A DNA stretch of 14,420 nt from Nocardioides sp. (GCA_030145945.1 JASLDK010000039.1:1-14420), one strand, 5' to 3'. Numbered from the stretch's first letter, positions 5,653 to 13,479 are shown. The notes: generated by a model not told the origin, from the sequence alone. Program-made: numbers and translations.

Positions 5653-6408
5653 TCACGGCGCCTTGCTGGAGCTCGTCGACTTCACGAGGCCCGGCGACAG
5701 GTCGGGGAAGACGGTCGTGGAGCCCTGCTTGGTCCACCCGGTGTACTCCTTCAGACCGGTGCCGGGGAACTCGTCGAGCAGGTCGCGCCCGGCCTGCCAG
5801 TTGGTCTGGGTCGCACCGAACGGACCGGTCTGGAACTCGGCGCTGATCCGCACCTTCTTGGCATCGAAGCAGCCCTTGACCTTGCGGAAGGTGATCGAGG
5901 TCAACGAGCCGAGGCCGTCGGCGTACCTCACCTTGGCGGTCCGCACGCACGACTTCCGAGGCCCGCAACCGCCCTCCCACTCGGGTGTCACCGCGTAGTA
6001 GGACTCACCGTGGCTCCTGTGCCGGCGTACCTTGCCGATGGTGTAGCCGGTGCCGCACTGGTTGGTCAGGAAGGCCGCGAACTCAGGCCCCTTGTGCCGC
6101 TTGTTGGTGTCGAAGTAGATCGTCGCGCCCCACCAGTAGGGCTTGGTGACGTCGCCGGCGCTCGACGGATCCGGCGGCGTGAAGGTGGTGGCGTAGTCGA
6201 ACGACACCCGCAGCCGCTTGGACGTGTTGGTCACGGTCACCTGCGAGACGTCGACGGCATTGACACCCGGCTCGGCCGCAGAGGCCTTCGCCGAGGCGGG
6301 GGCCAGACCGGCCGCACTCGCCTGCGGTACGCCGGAAGGCAGTGTTGTTGCGGCGGCGAGGAGGACGGCGGCGGTGACGACACGGGCACGGAGCGGACGA
6401 AGGACCAT
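5653..6408 (-). CDS. Secreted protein of unknown function
   Basis: A 251-residue exported protein. The N-terminus has basic residues (RPLRAR), a hydrophobic core (VVTAAVLLAAATTL) and an Ala-rich cleavage region (QASAAG, about residues 29-34), which together form a Sec signal peptide. An Ala/Ser-rich linker follows. The mature part is beta-rich (alternating polar and hydrophobic residues such as VDVSQVTVTNTSKRLRVSFDY) and has four cysteines, enough for two disulfides. I recognise no family. A TACGAT -10 exactly six bases before the ATG suggests leaderless transcription and supports this start. The gene leads the DUF3592 gene, so the pair may act together at the envelope. Confidence 0.8.
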   Translation of the reverse strand: MVLRPLRARVVTAAVLLAAATTLPSGVPQASAAGLAPASAKASAAEPGVNAVDVSQVTVTNTSKRLRVSFDYATTFTPPDPSSAGDVTKPYWWGATIYFDTNKRHKGPEFAAFLTNQCGTGYTIGKVRRHRSHGESYYAVTPEWEGGCGPRKSCVRTAKVRYADGLGSLTSITFRKVKGCFDAKKVRISAEFQTGPFGATQTNWQAGRDLLDEFPGTGLKEYTGWTKQGSTTVFPDLSPGLVKSTSSSKAP

Positions 6409-6414
6409 GACGGG

Positions 6415-6420
6415 ATCGTA
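6415..6420 (-). promoter_or_regulatory. -10 element TACGAT of the secreted protein gene
   Basis: On the minus strand TACGAT is followed by six bases and the ATG at 6408, so the expected transcription start coincides with the ATG. Confidence 0.5.
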
Positions 6421-6492
6421 GGCCTGCGGACGGGCAGCTGGGCAGTGCGCGGCATACTCGAAATTCCGAGACCGAAACCCTGAGGAGACAGC

Positions 6493-6717
6493 ATGGCCAA
6501 GAAGCGTTGGAAGGACCTCAGCCCCGGCACCCGCAAGGCGATCATCGTCGGCGGCTCGATCGACGCAGCCCTCCGCATCGCGGCACTCGTCGACCTGAAG
6601 GGCCGCAGCGACGACCAGATCAACGGCTCACGACAGAAGTGGAAGCGCGGGCTGCTGTTGGTGAACTCGGCCGGCATCCTGCCCGCGGCGTACTTCCTCA
6701 AGGCCCGCCGCGGCTGA
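6493..6717 (+). CDS. Small basic protein, 74 residues, unknown function
   Basis: A 74-residue protein beginning MAKKRWKDLSPGTRKAIIV. It has a moderately hydrophobic helix (AIIVGGSIDAALRIAALVDL, about 16-35), a polar stretch with an R-x-K-W-K-R-G motif (near 47-53) and a second hydrophobic segment (LLLVNSAGILPAAYFL, about 54-69) ending in KARRG. This is the pattern of the small two-helix membrane proteins common in actinobacteria, but I cannot name a family with certainty. GAGGAG (6482-6487) five bases upstream supports the ATG. It stands alone, divergent from the secreted protein gene and 55 bp before the second toxin-antitoxin module. Confidence 0.75.
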   Translation: MAKKRWKDLSPGTRKAIIVGGSIDAALRIAALVDLKGRSDDQINGSRQKWKRGLLLVNSAGILPAAYFLKARRG

Positions 6718-6740
6718 CCCTGGGGCGCTTTCCGTGCGAT

Positions 6741-6758
6741 AGTAGATACCTAACTACT
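6741..6758. promoter_or_regulatory. Operator palindrome of the second toxin-antitoxin module
   Basis: AGTAGATACCTAACTACT is an 18-bp palindrome with 14 of 18 positions symmetric: AGTAG...CTACT arms and an inner TA...TA pair. It ends 14 bp before the antitoxin ATG and overlaps the likely -10 region (TAGATA at 6743 is one candidate). Position and size fit autoregulation by a Phd-type antitoxin. Confidence 0.6.
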
Positions 6759-6772
6759 TTCGAGGAGCCGAG

Positions 6773-7015
6773 ATGAGCGTCGTCACGTCCCAGGACTTCA
6801 ACCGCAATCCCACGTCCGTGAAGCGCGAAGCGGATCGGGGTCCGGTCTACATCACCGAGCACGGAAACATCGCGTACGTCGTCATCAGCATCGAGGACTA
6901 CCGCCGCCTCAAGGGCGAGGCACAAGCCGACCTCGTCGACTTCCTCCGCGCAGACGAACCCGACGACTACGAACTTCCAGCCGTCGCCATCGACGTTCCG
7001 GGAGCAGCGTTCTGA
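6773..7015 (+). CDS. vapB: Phd/YefM-family antitoxin of the second module
   Basis: An 80-residue antitoxin with the Phd/YefM N-terminal fold (MSVVTSQDFNRNPTSVKREADRGPVYITEHGNIAYVVISIEDYRRL). The F-N-R-N-P, P-V-Y-I-T-E-H-G and V-V-I-S-I-E-D-Y patterns are typical. The acidic tail (residues 55-75, rich in Asp and Glu) is expected to occupy the toxin's basic cleft. GAGGAG (6762-6767) with five-base spacing gives a normal ribosome binding site, unlike the first module. The TGA stop overlaps the toxin ATG by one base (TGATG). Confidence 0.92.
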   Translation: MSVVTSQDFNRNPTSVKREADRGPVYITEHGNIAYVVISIEDYRRLKGEAQADLVDFLRADEPDDYELPAVAIDVPGAAF

Positions 7016-7425
7016 TGTTCGTCCTGGACACCAGCGTGTTGTCCGAACTCCGCAGAGCCCATCCCGAGCCGACGGTTGTCGCCTGGATCCGCGGTCATCC
7101 CGAAGAGATCCTCTACACGACCGCAATGAACATCTACGAGATCCAACGCGGCATCGAGGCGGTCCCGCAGCAGGACGATCATCAGCGGGCAGTCTTCCAG
7201 CGGTGGCTGGACAAGATCATGGAACGCTTCACGGGCCGCATCCTCGAATGGGATGCCGAAGCAGCGCTCCACGCAGCGAAGCGGGCCACCACCAACGTGG
7301 ACATGAAGGACTGCGTCATCGGAGCCATCGCGGATCGTCACGACATGACGGTGGTGACCCGCAACGTCAAGCACCTCGCTCGCGTCTCCCGCCGTGTCGT
7401 CAACCCGTGGGAGACCGACCAGTAG
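7015..7425 (+). CDS. vapC: PIN-domain toxin, FitB-like VapC, fourth acidic residue replaced
   Basis: A 136-residue PIN-domain ribonuclease of the FitB-like branch: FVLDTSVLSELRR opening, MNIYEIQRGI helix, KDCVIGAIADRHDMTVVTRN block and a C-terminal VVNPW. Metal-binding acids Asp5, Glu42 and Asp99 are present. In most relatives the TRN motif is followed two residues later by an Asp (T-R-N-x-x-D-F); here it reads TRNVKHL, so His120 takes that place. Activity may be altered or lost, although several PIN proteins work with three acids. It is coupled to the antitoxin by TGATG. It differs clearly in sequence from the first VapC, so the two modules did not arise by recent duplication. Confidence 0.92.
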   Translation: MFVLDTSVLSELRRAHPEPTVVAWIRGHPEEILYTTAMNIYEIQRGIEAVPQQDDHQRAVFQRWLDKIMERFTGRILEWDAEAALHAAKRATTNVDMKDCVIGAIADRHDMTVVTRNVKHLARVSRRVVNPWETDQ

Positions 7426-7438
7426 CCGATCGAACCAT

Positions 7439-7568
7439 ACGCTCGCGCCCTTCAAAGTGCGCGGCAGCGTGTCGCCAGCGCGAAGCGCGTCGAGTGCAGC
7501 CGGTGGGCCGAGCGGAGCGAGCGCCTGGCGGCAAACTCGACAAGGCGACACGCTCGCGCCATTCAAAG
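7439..7568. repeat. Hairpin element bounded by 19-bp direct repeats
   Basis: ACGCTCGCGCC[C/A]TTCAAAG occurs at 7439-7457 and 7550-7568 (one mismatch, 111 bp apart). Between them lie inverted arms GCGTGTCGCC (7467-7476) and GGCGACACGC (7544-7553), then TCGAGT (7490-7495) and ACTCGA (7535-7540), with a small GCGC-GAA-GCGC hairpin in the left side and a GC-rich centre. The right direct repeat ends three bases from the tRNA 3' end. It has no coding capacity and no transposase. Confidence 0.75.
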
Positions 7569-7571
7569 GAG

Positions 7572-7644
<73 letters not shown>

Positions 7645-7674
7645 ATGCACCGGCGAACCGGAGCGTGGAGGATG

Positions 7675-8460
7675 TTACCGGATGGGCTGGAAGGTGCTGC
7701 GCTTCGGCTCCACCCCGTCGCCCGACGAGCGGCCGGTGACCCGGCGCTGCACCCAGGGCACCAGGTGAGCGCGGGCCCAGTCGAGGTTCTCGCGGCGTTG
7801 TTGGCGTGAGGTCAGCACGGGCGCGGGAACGGGCGGGATGGGCTGGAGGTCGTGCTCGACTCCGAGCGCGTCAAGGACCGCGATGGCGATGGCCTGGTGG
7901 CCGACTCCGTTGAGGTGGAGGCGGTCGACATCCATGACCTCGGCGACCTTCCAGCCGCGCATCCGCCACATGTCGACGAGGGTCGCGTCGTGCTTCTCGG
8001 CGATCTCGCGGGCCCATTCGTTGAAGATCGCGGTGCGCCCGCGGATCACCTTCATCACGCCACTCTCGCCGGTGTCGGCGATGGTGAACATGACCACGTG
8101 CGCGCCGGAGGCGGTCAGTCGGCCGATGGCTTCGTCGTACGACGCGGCAAGGGCGTCGATGTCGACCTTGGGGCGTAGGACGTCGTTGCCGCCGCCGTGG
8201 ATGCTGACGAGATCGGGGGCAAGCGCGATGGCTGCATCGACCTGTTCGTCGATGATCGCCGGGAGCTTGCGGCCCCGGATGGCGAGATTGGCGTAGCCGA
8301 AGTCGCGCCCGTCTGCAGCAGCGACGGCGGCAAGCGCCTCGGCTGTCCGGTCGGCCCAACCCCGCAGGCCGTTGGGGCGTGCGGGATCGGGATCACCGAC
8401 GCCTTCGGTGAAGGAATCCCCGAGTGCGACGTACCTGCTGAAGGCGGAGGGTTGGCTCAC
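7675..8460 (-). CDS. SGNH/GDSL-family hydrolase
   Basis: A 261-residue esterase/lipase-type hydrolase. The four family blocks are all present: GDSFTEG with catalytic Ser16, block II Gly63 (AIRGRK), block III GGGND with Asn92, and block V DRLHLN with Asp179 and His182. There is no signal peptide, so it is probably cytosolic. The substrate is unknown; such enzymes deacylate lipids, sugars or thioesters. The C-terminal 50 residues after the catalytic domain are Pro/Arg-rich. The GTG at 8460 starts MSQPSAFSRYVALGDS; a weak CAGAAT hexamer six bases upstream suggests leaderless transcription. The next gene downstream on the strand is tRNA-Gly. Confidence 0.92.
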   Translation of the reverse strand: MSQPSAFSRYVALGDSFTEGVGDPDPARPNGLRGWADRTAEALAAVAAADGRDFGYANLAIRGRKLPAIIDEQVDAAIALAPDLVSIHGGGNDVLRPKVDIDALAASYDEAIGRLTASGAHVVMFTIADTGESGVMKVIRGRTAIFNEWAREIAEKHDATLVDMWRMRGWKVAEVMDVDRLHLNGVGHQAIAIAVLDALGVEHDLQPIPPVPAPVLTSRQQRRENLDWARAHLVPWVQRRVTGRSSGDGVEPKRSTFQPIR

Positions 8461-8514
8461 TCGACCATTCTGCGCTCGTGATCGCCGCCACGCGCCACCG
8501 ACCGCCCTCGGCCA

Positions 8515-9582
8515 CTACAGGCAGAACGAGTTGTCGACCAGCGGGGAGTCGTCCTCAGCCAGCTCCGGGAACGTCATCCCCGGCAACAAGGTGACCTCGA
8601 AGATCTCCTGGATCTGGTCGTCGAACGCCAGGGACGCAAGCAGTTCGCCGGTCTCGATGTGGACCACCGCGACGCCGCACTGGCGCCGATCAAGGCGGGA
8701 GGTCAGCGGCAGACCACCGAAGGTGTTGCTCTCCCGCACCTGCGAGAGTCCCACGAAGGCCAGGGGGCCGACGATCGACAGGCCCCGCGTGAAGCCGGGC
8801 AAGGAGGCGACGGTGGTCACCTCACCCGTCGCGGGATCGACCCGCGCCAGGCTTCCCTCGCCGGACTCGCAGAACCACAACTGTCCCTCGTGCCAACGCG
8901 GGGAGTGCGGCATCGACAGGCCGCTGGCAATGACCTCGGAGGTCGTGACATCCATGATCACGCCGCCACGCGCCTTGTTCTCACGCCAACCACCTGCGGT
9001 GTCGGACACGCCCAGGGCGGTCACGTAGCGGACCTGGTCGTCGACGACGCACAGCCCGTTGAGATGGCACCTGTCCTCGGCAGCCAGTGCTGTCACGAAC
9101 GGCGGCTTCCAGCGCGGGACGAAGCTCCGTTCAGCATCAAAGGTGACGAGGTGGGAGAACCTCGTCGCGACCGCCCACAGTTCCCCGCCGGCCCAGGCGA
9201 CGTCGTGGATCCTGAGGTCGCCGGTGTAGAACGCCCGCATCGGGATCAGGCAGGCGTCATGGCTGCCGGCCGGTTCGATGTTGGCTGCGGCCGAGACCAG
9301 GTTGCGATAGATCCGCACCTGATTGTGGGTGCCCACCGCGAGGGCACCGTTGCGATAGGCCATGCCCATGGGACTGCGCAGGGAGCGCAGGTGGGTGTTG
9401 ACCGCGTCCGCCTGCTTGCGGATGAGGACGATGCGTCCCGACTGGTACGTCGAGACGGCGAGGCTGCTGCGCAGCGACCCCAGGATGCCTCCGAGGTCGC
9501 CGCGCAACGTGCTGTCCCACATGCCCGGACGGGCAGGCTGCCGTTCCCCGAGGAGCGGGCTGGCCGCCGGGTCGGTGCTCAC
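8515..9582 (-). CDS. TIGR03032/DUF4915-like protein
   Basis: A 355-residue protein, apparently cytosolic and beta-propeller-like. Segments SPMGMAYR, HDVAWAGGELWAVATRFS, CHLNGLCV, TALGVSDTAGGWR and MPHSPRWHEGQLWFCESGEG match my memory of the TIGR03032 (DUF4915) family, which has no established biochemical role. Repeated W/F-rich strands with G-E-L-W or G-Q-L-W turns suggest propeller blades. The GTG at 9582 overlaps the stop of the upstream gene (GTGA), indicating translational coupling. The first 20 residues are weakly conserved in character, so a start nearer GMWDSTL is possible. No signal peptide is seen, although its partner is secreted. Confidence 0.75.
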   Translation of the reverse strand: MSTDPAASPLLGERQPARPGMWDSTLRGDLGGILGSLRSSLAVSTYQSGRIVLIRKQADAVNTHLRSLRSPMGMAYRNGALAVGTHNQVRIYRNLVSAAANIEPAGSHDACLIPMRAFYTGDLRIHDVAWAGGELWAVATRFSHLVTFDAERSFVPRWKPPFVTALAAEDRCHLNGLCVVDDQVRYVTALGVSDTAGGWRENKARGGVIMDVTTSEVIASGLSMPHSPRWHEGQLWFCESGEGSLARVDPATGEVTTVASLPGFTRGLSIVGPLAFVGLSQVRESNTFGGLPLTSRLDRRQCGVAVVHIETGELLASLAFDDQIQEIFEVTLLPGMTFPELAEDDSPLVDNSFCL

Positions 9583-10742
9583 TTGACCTTCTTGCCCTTT
9601 CCGGCGATCAGGTACGACGCGCCACCCGGCGCGGTGTAGGTCGCGGTGACCGAGACAGAGCCGCCCTTGGTCTTCTTCTTCAGCTTGAGCGTCGGTCCGG
9701 TGCCGATCAGCTTGGCCTTGGCCTTCTTGCCCGTCCCCTTGGTGAGATACCACTGGTAGGCGACCGTCACGCCTGCCGGCGGCTGGGCCACTGCGGTCAG
9801 CTTCTTGCCAGCCTTGGCCTTGCCCTTGATGGTGGGCGCGGCGATGCCGGGCAGGTTGACATTGGTCAGGTAGAACGAGGGCGTCGATGGCAGCGGCTTG
9901 TTGTACGTCGGGTTGTCAGCGATCTGCTTGGTGCGACGAGTGAAGTCGTAGTTGTAGTCGTTGCACCACTGGTCACCGACCTGCGTCTGGTCAGTCAAGG
10001 AGACTGATCCCAGACTCCACAGTCCGTTGGCCGGCTTGTCGTCCGGGTCGAAGACGAAGGTCTGTTGCGTGACGCCGTTCGCTCTTGTCCCGGACTTGCG
10101 GTATCCGAAATAGGACCAAGCAGTGTGCTGCAGATGGTCGTCCGGGGCGTTGACATCGTCGTTGACGGCGTCATAGGTGACACCTGGCCCCCACAGCTGG
10201 GCCTCGTACGCGTACACGCCCCTGTTGTCGGACGCGGCGATGTCGAGGGTGACCGGAGTCTGCGTGGTCCCCGTGACGATCACGGTGGTCGCACCGAAGG
10301 ACGTCGCGCCAAGGGTCGGCGGCACGGCATCCCTCGTCCTCTGCGCAGCTGTGACAGTCGTGTTCAGTGGCGCGCCGACACCGTCGGCGTTGAGCGCCGT
10401 GATGGTGACGTCGTAGGTGCCTGGAGTGACGTAGCTGCGCGACACCCTGGTGTAGTCGTAGCCGTAGTCGTCGGGGTAGGCCGTGCCGGAGTAGGTGGTG
10501 CTTCCACTGACAGCCGTCCAGTGGTAGCTCAGGATCGGCTTGCCGCCGTCGACGTTCGGCGCCTTCCAGTCCACGAAGAACGATGCCGAGTTCGAGCATT
10601 CGCTGGCAGTGCTGCCGCTCGCCGAGACCAGCACAGGCGCACCAGGCGCAGCTGCCGAGGCCGGCGGAATGATGACGGCGCACGTGGTGCCGACGGTGAG
10701 CGCAGCTGCCGCCAGGCCGCCGAGGAGTCGAGTTGTCCGCAT
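9579..10742 (-). CDS. Secreted protein with Fn3-like and Ig-like domains
   Basis: A 387-residue exported protein. The signal peptide (RTTRLLGGLAAAALTVGTTCAVIIPPASAAA, about residues 2-32) is followed by a fibronectin-III-like domain (about 35-135, with W-K-A-P and Y-D-V-T-I-T-A-L-N-A-D-G). A second beta domain begins near VPPTLGATSF and is rich in Tyr, Trp and Asp. A C-terminal Ig-like module of a kind common in actinobacterial surface proteins (PTIKGKAKAGKKLTAV...YQWYL) follows, with a Lys-rich end. No enzyme motif or sorting signal is seen; an adhesin or wall-binding role is only inferred. ATG at 10742 fits the signal peptide; GTG at 10754 would add four residues, and neither has a good ribosome binding site. 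It leads the coupled TIGR03032-like gene. Confidence 0.75.
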   Translation of the reverse strand: MRTTRLLGGLAAAALTVGTTCAVIIPPASAAAPGAPVLVSASGSTASECSNSASFFVDWKAPNVDGGKPILSYHWTAVSGSTTYSGTAYPDDYGYDYTRVSRSYVTPGTYDVTITALNADGVGAPLNTTVTAAQRTRDAVPPTLGATSFGATTVIVTGTTQTPVTLDIAASDNRGVYAYEAQLWGPGVTYDAVNDDVNAPDDHLQHTAWSYFGYRKSGTRANGVTQQTFVFDPDDKPANGLWSLGSVSLTDQTQVGDQWCNDYNYDFTRRTKQIADNPTYNKPLPSTPSFYLTNVNLPGIAAPTIKGKAKAGKKLTAVAQPPAGVTVAYQWYLTKGTGKKAKAKLIGTGPTLKLKKKTKGGSVSVTATYTAPGGASYLIAGKGKKVK

Positions 10743-10887
10743 GGAGGAGTCCACTTTCGTTGGAGACAGATCTGGGCCTCGAAGGTAGTGGCGATCACCA
10801 TGTCAGGGAGGCGAACCGAAATGTCTTTACCGATGCCGCTCGGTCCCCGGCGCGTGATCGCCGCCACTCACCACGTGCGCGGGCCGG

Positions 10888-10893
10888 TAGGGT
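10888..10893 (+). promoter_or_regulatory. -10 element TAGGGT of dcd
   Basis: TAGGGT lies seven bases before the GTG at 10901, giving a leaderless or one-base-leader transcript. It supports the GTG start, which also matches the family N-terminus. No clear -35 is seen. Confidence 0.5.
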
Positions 10894-10900
10894 GCGGGGC

Positions 10901-11476
10901 GTGCTGCTCAGCGACCGCGACATCACTGCAGAGATCGAAGCCGGACGGATCGGTCTGGAACCCTACGACCCCGGCCTGATGCAGCCGTCGTCGGTCGACT
11001 TCCGGCTGGACCGGTTCTTCCGGGTGTTCGACAACCACAAGTACCCCTCGATCGACCCGGCGGCCGACCAGTCGGACCTGACCCGGATGGTGGAGCCGGA
11101 GGGCGACGAGCCGTTCATCCTGCACCCGGGCGAGTTCGTGCTGGGGTCGACGTACGAGGTCGTGACCCTGCCGGACGACATCGCCGCGCGCGTCGAGGGC
11201 AAGTCGTCGCTGGGTCGACTCGGCCTGCTGACCCACGCCACCGCGGGGTTCGTGGATCCCGGATTCTCCGGTCACGTGACGCTCGAGCTCGCCAACGTCG
11301 CGACCCTGCCGATCAAGCTCTACCCGGGAATGAAGATCGGGCAGTTCTGCTTCTTCCGGCTCTCCTCGCCGAGCGAACACCCCTACGGCTCGGAGAAGTA
11401 CGGCTCTCGCTACCAGGGGCAGCGGGGTCCGACCCCGTCGCGGTCGTTCCAGAACTTCCACCGCACGGAGATCTGA
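10901..11476 (+). CDS. dcd: dCTP deaminase (probably bifunctional, dUMP-forming)
   Basis: A 191-residue enzyme that deaminates dCTP in the pyrimidine deoxynucleotide pathway to supply dUMP for thymidylate synthesis. It matches the Mycobacterium tuberculosis Dcd along its whole length in my recollection: opening MLLSDRDI, QPSSVDFRLD (28-37), HPGEFVLGST (75-84), the active-site stretch EGKSSLGRLGLL (99-110) with Ser102 and Arg106, THATAGFVDPGFSGHVTLEL (111-130) with the catalytic base Glu129, and the C-terminal YQGQRGPTPSRS lid. The Mycobacterium enzyme both deaminates and removes pyrophosphate, so dUMP formation is likely here. The gene stands alone and faces the VWA gene, with 34 bp between stop codons. 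Confidence 0.97.
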   Translation: MLLSDRDITAEIEAGRIGLEPYDPGLMQPSSVDFRLDRFFRVFDNHKYPSIDPAADQSDLTRMVEPEGDEPFILHPGEFVLGSTYEVVTLPDDIAARVEGKSSLGRLGLLTHATAGFVDPGFSGHVTLELANVATLPIKLYPGMKIGQFCFFRLSSPSEHPYGSEKYGSRYQGQRGPTPSRSFQNFHRTEI

Positions 11477-11489
11477 GCCTGACGCTCCG

Positions 11490-11525
11490 CTGTCAGGTCC
11501 GGCGGCGCTGTCAGGTCCGGCGGCG
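11490..11525. repeat. 18-bp tandem duplication across the VWA gene stop codon
   Basis: CTGTCAGGTCCGGCGGCG occurs twice without mismatch at 11490-11507 and 11508-11525. The second copy encodes the last residues and stop codon of the VWA protein. The first copy, just beyond the stop, repeats the same Arg-Arg-Thr-stop coding in frame. Confidence 0.9.
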
Positions 11526-13436
11526 GACCAGCAGAACCACGCCGACGATCCCGAGGCCGAGCACCCCTGCTGCGCCGATGCCGATCAGCAGACCTGAGGA
11601 AGCACTGCCCGAGTCGTCGCTCGTCGGCGAGGACGCCGACTCGTCACCGTCCGCTGGGGCCTGCTCCTTCTCATCCGCGCCCTTGAGATCGACCAGTCGC
11701 GAGTCGGCGCGTGGCGGCTGCACTCCCGCGACCTTGTCGTACGCCGGAGCAGCGACCTCATCCCCCACGACGTCGATCGTGAGTGTGTAGGGCACGTTGA
11801 TCGGCTCGGCGAGGGCGTAGCGGACCTGGACGTAGTGGATGCCAGGCACGGTGAATGCGCGCTCGCTCATGTCTCCGAAACGGTTGCGATAGGCGATGGT
11901 CTGCGAGACGACCCCCTCGACCCATGCGTCGGGGCAACTGCGGATGAGGCCCGTGCACCAGTCGGCCGGCGTACCCGCGACGGGCAGGTCGACGGTGGAG
12001 TCGCCACCGAGGGGGCCGATCACCGAAAGGTCCACACCGACCCCCGCATCCCAGTTCTTGCGGATCGCGCCGGTGAGCCGGGCGTCGAACCGGGCGACCA
12101 CATGCTGGCCCCAGCCGACAGGGATCCCGACGACCTGGTTCTCGCCGGGGTTGATGTCGAAGCGATAGCTCCCCGGCTCGACCACCGGCGCCGAGTCGAG
12201 AGTGTTGCCGGGAAGCGGACCGTCCTGGGCTTGAGCTGCCGCGGGCTCCGTCCATCCCGGAGCAGCAGCCTGCGCGGGCAGCTCAGCGAGCGCTGCTTCG
12301 CCGACCGGCGGCTCCTCGTAGACCATCAACTGCAACGGCTTGCCGCCGATGCCGTCGGAGCCACTCGGTTTCACGGACAGCACCAGCTCGTCAGCGGTGT
12401 TGCAGACGTCCCCGGGGTCGGACCTCGTGCTGGTGGTCGAGTCGTTGATCAAGCCCGTCGGTGTGATCGCCGAAACGCCTTGGAGCAGCGCTGATCCACA
12501 CTCCCGCAACGTGTTGTCGTCCTTGACCAGGACCCGGAGGAAGAGCGTGCTGACCAGGTCCGACCGCTCGCCCTGGAAGATCGCGCCGAAGTGCACGGTC
12601 GTCCCGGGTGCCGAACGCTCGAAGCGATAGAAGTGCTCGCCGGACGCAGGCACCTTGTCGAGGTACTGCCCTGTTGTCACCACCGGCGCCGCGGAGGCGT
12701 CGGCGGTCCCCTCGACCGGCGTACCGGTGAATCCGAAGGGGCGCGTTGCCCGCTCGGCCGCACTGGTGAGGCTGTCGGCGATGTCGCCTGCGTTGTCGGC
12801 GTCGTAGTAGGCGCCGCCGCCCTGCCGGGCGATGCAGCGCAACTGGTCGCGCGCCTTGCCCGACACGGACAGTCCGACGACGTCGATCTTCAGGTCGATG
12901 CCCTGCCCGGCGAGCTCCTTGGCAACCTGACAGGGATCAGGCGCGCAGGTCGACTCGCCGTCGGAGACGAGCACGATGGAGCGATGTCCTTCGCCACCCA
13001 GGTCTGCGGCAGCTGCCCGCAGAGCGGCCGGGATCGGCGTCTCGCCGTACGGCTTGTAGGCCGTGATCGCCGTACGCAGTTCGTCGCGATTGCCCGTCGC
13101 GGGAGGTACGACGAGCTGTGTGTCCTCACAGGCACCCGCGTCCTTGCGGGAGAACACGGTCGCGCCGAAGACCCGCAGGCCGACGTCCGCGGCGTCGGGG
13201 AGACCGTCAACGACGGTGGTGAGAGCGTCGCGTACCGCCTCGATCTTGGTGGTGCCGCCGCCGGCCGCTTCCTTCATCGAGCCGGAGGAGTCCAGCAGCA
13301 GGAGCAGCCGGCCGTTGTCGCTGGCTGCCGCCGGGGCGGCCGTCGCCGACGACGCCCCGGCGGTGCCGGGCAGGGCGGCAAGAACACCGAAGGCGACCAG
13401 GCCGGCGGTACGGCGGGCGATGGAACGCATCGTCAT
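11511..13436 (-). CDS. Exported, membrane-anchored von Willebrand factor A domain protein
   Basis: A 641-residue surface protein. It has a signal peptide (about 1-34, SIARRTAGLVAFGVLAALPGTAGA) and a vWA domain (about 43-230) with a complete metal-ion-dependent adhesion site: D49-S-S51-G-S53, Thr133 (GETP) and Asp159 (SDGE). An approximately 370-residue beta-rich region follows, then an acidic Ser/Gly linker (about 590-610), one transmembrane helix (LLIGIGAAGVLGLGIVGVVLLV) and a short RRRT cytoplasmic tail. This is type I topology with the vWA outside. The role is probably protein binding at the envelope; the partner is unknown. AGGAGG five bases before the ATG at 13436 fixes the start. It has an isolated promoter region shared with the divergent hydrolase gene. 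Confidence 0.92.
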   Translation of the reverse strand: MTMRSIARRTAGLVAFGVLAALPGTAGASSATAAPAAASDNGRLLLLLDSSGSMKEAAGGGTTKIEAVRDALTTVVDGLPDAADVGLRVFGATVFSRKDAGACEDTQLVVPPATGNRDELRTAITAYKPYGETPIPAALRAAAADLGGEGHRSIVLVSDGESTCAPDPCQVAKELAGQGIDLKIDVVGLSVSGKARDQLRCIARQGGGAYYDADNAGDIADSLTSAAERATRPFGFTGTPVEGTADASAAPVVTTGQYLDKVPASGEHFYRFERSAPGTTVHFGAIFQGERSDLVSTLFLRVLVKDDNTLRECGSALLQGVSAITPTGLINDSTTSTRSDPGDVCNTADELVLSVKPSGSDGIGGKPLQLMVYEEPPVGEAALAELPAQAAAPGWTEPAAAQAQDGPLPGNTLDSAPVVEPGSYRFDINPGENQVVGIPVGWGQHVVARFDARLTGAIRKNWDAGVGVDLSVIGPLGGDSTVDLPVAGTPADWCTGLIRSCPDAWVEGVVSQTIAYRNRFGDMSERAFTVPGIHYVQVRYALAEPINVPYTLTIDVVGDEVAAPAYDKVAGVQPPRADSRLVDLKGADEKEQAPADGDESASSPTSDDSGSASSGLLIGIGAAGVLGLGIVGVVLLVRRRT

Positions 13437-13479
13437 GACTTCCTCCTCGAGAGCATCGGGGAGGGCCTACCCAGACCCG

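Noticed and set aside
8477..10867. 15-base identity CGTGATCGCCGCCAC at 8477 and 10853, both upstream of genes
   Set aside because: It could be a shared site, but it is not symmetric, its distance to each start differs, and chance matches of this length are possible in GC-rich sequence.
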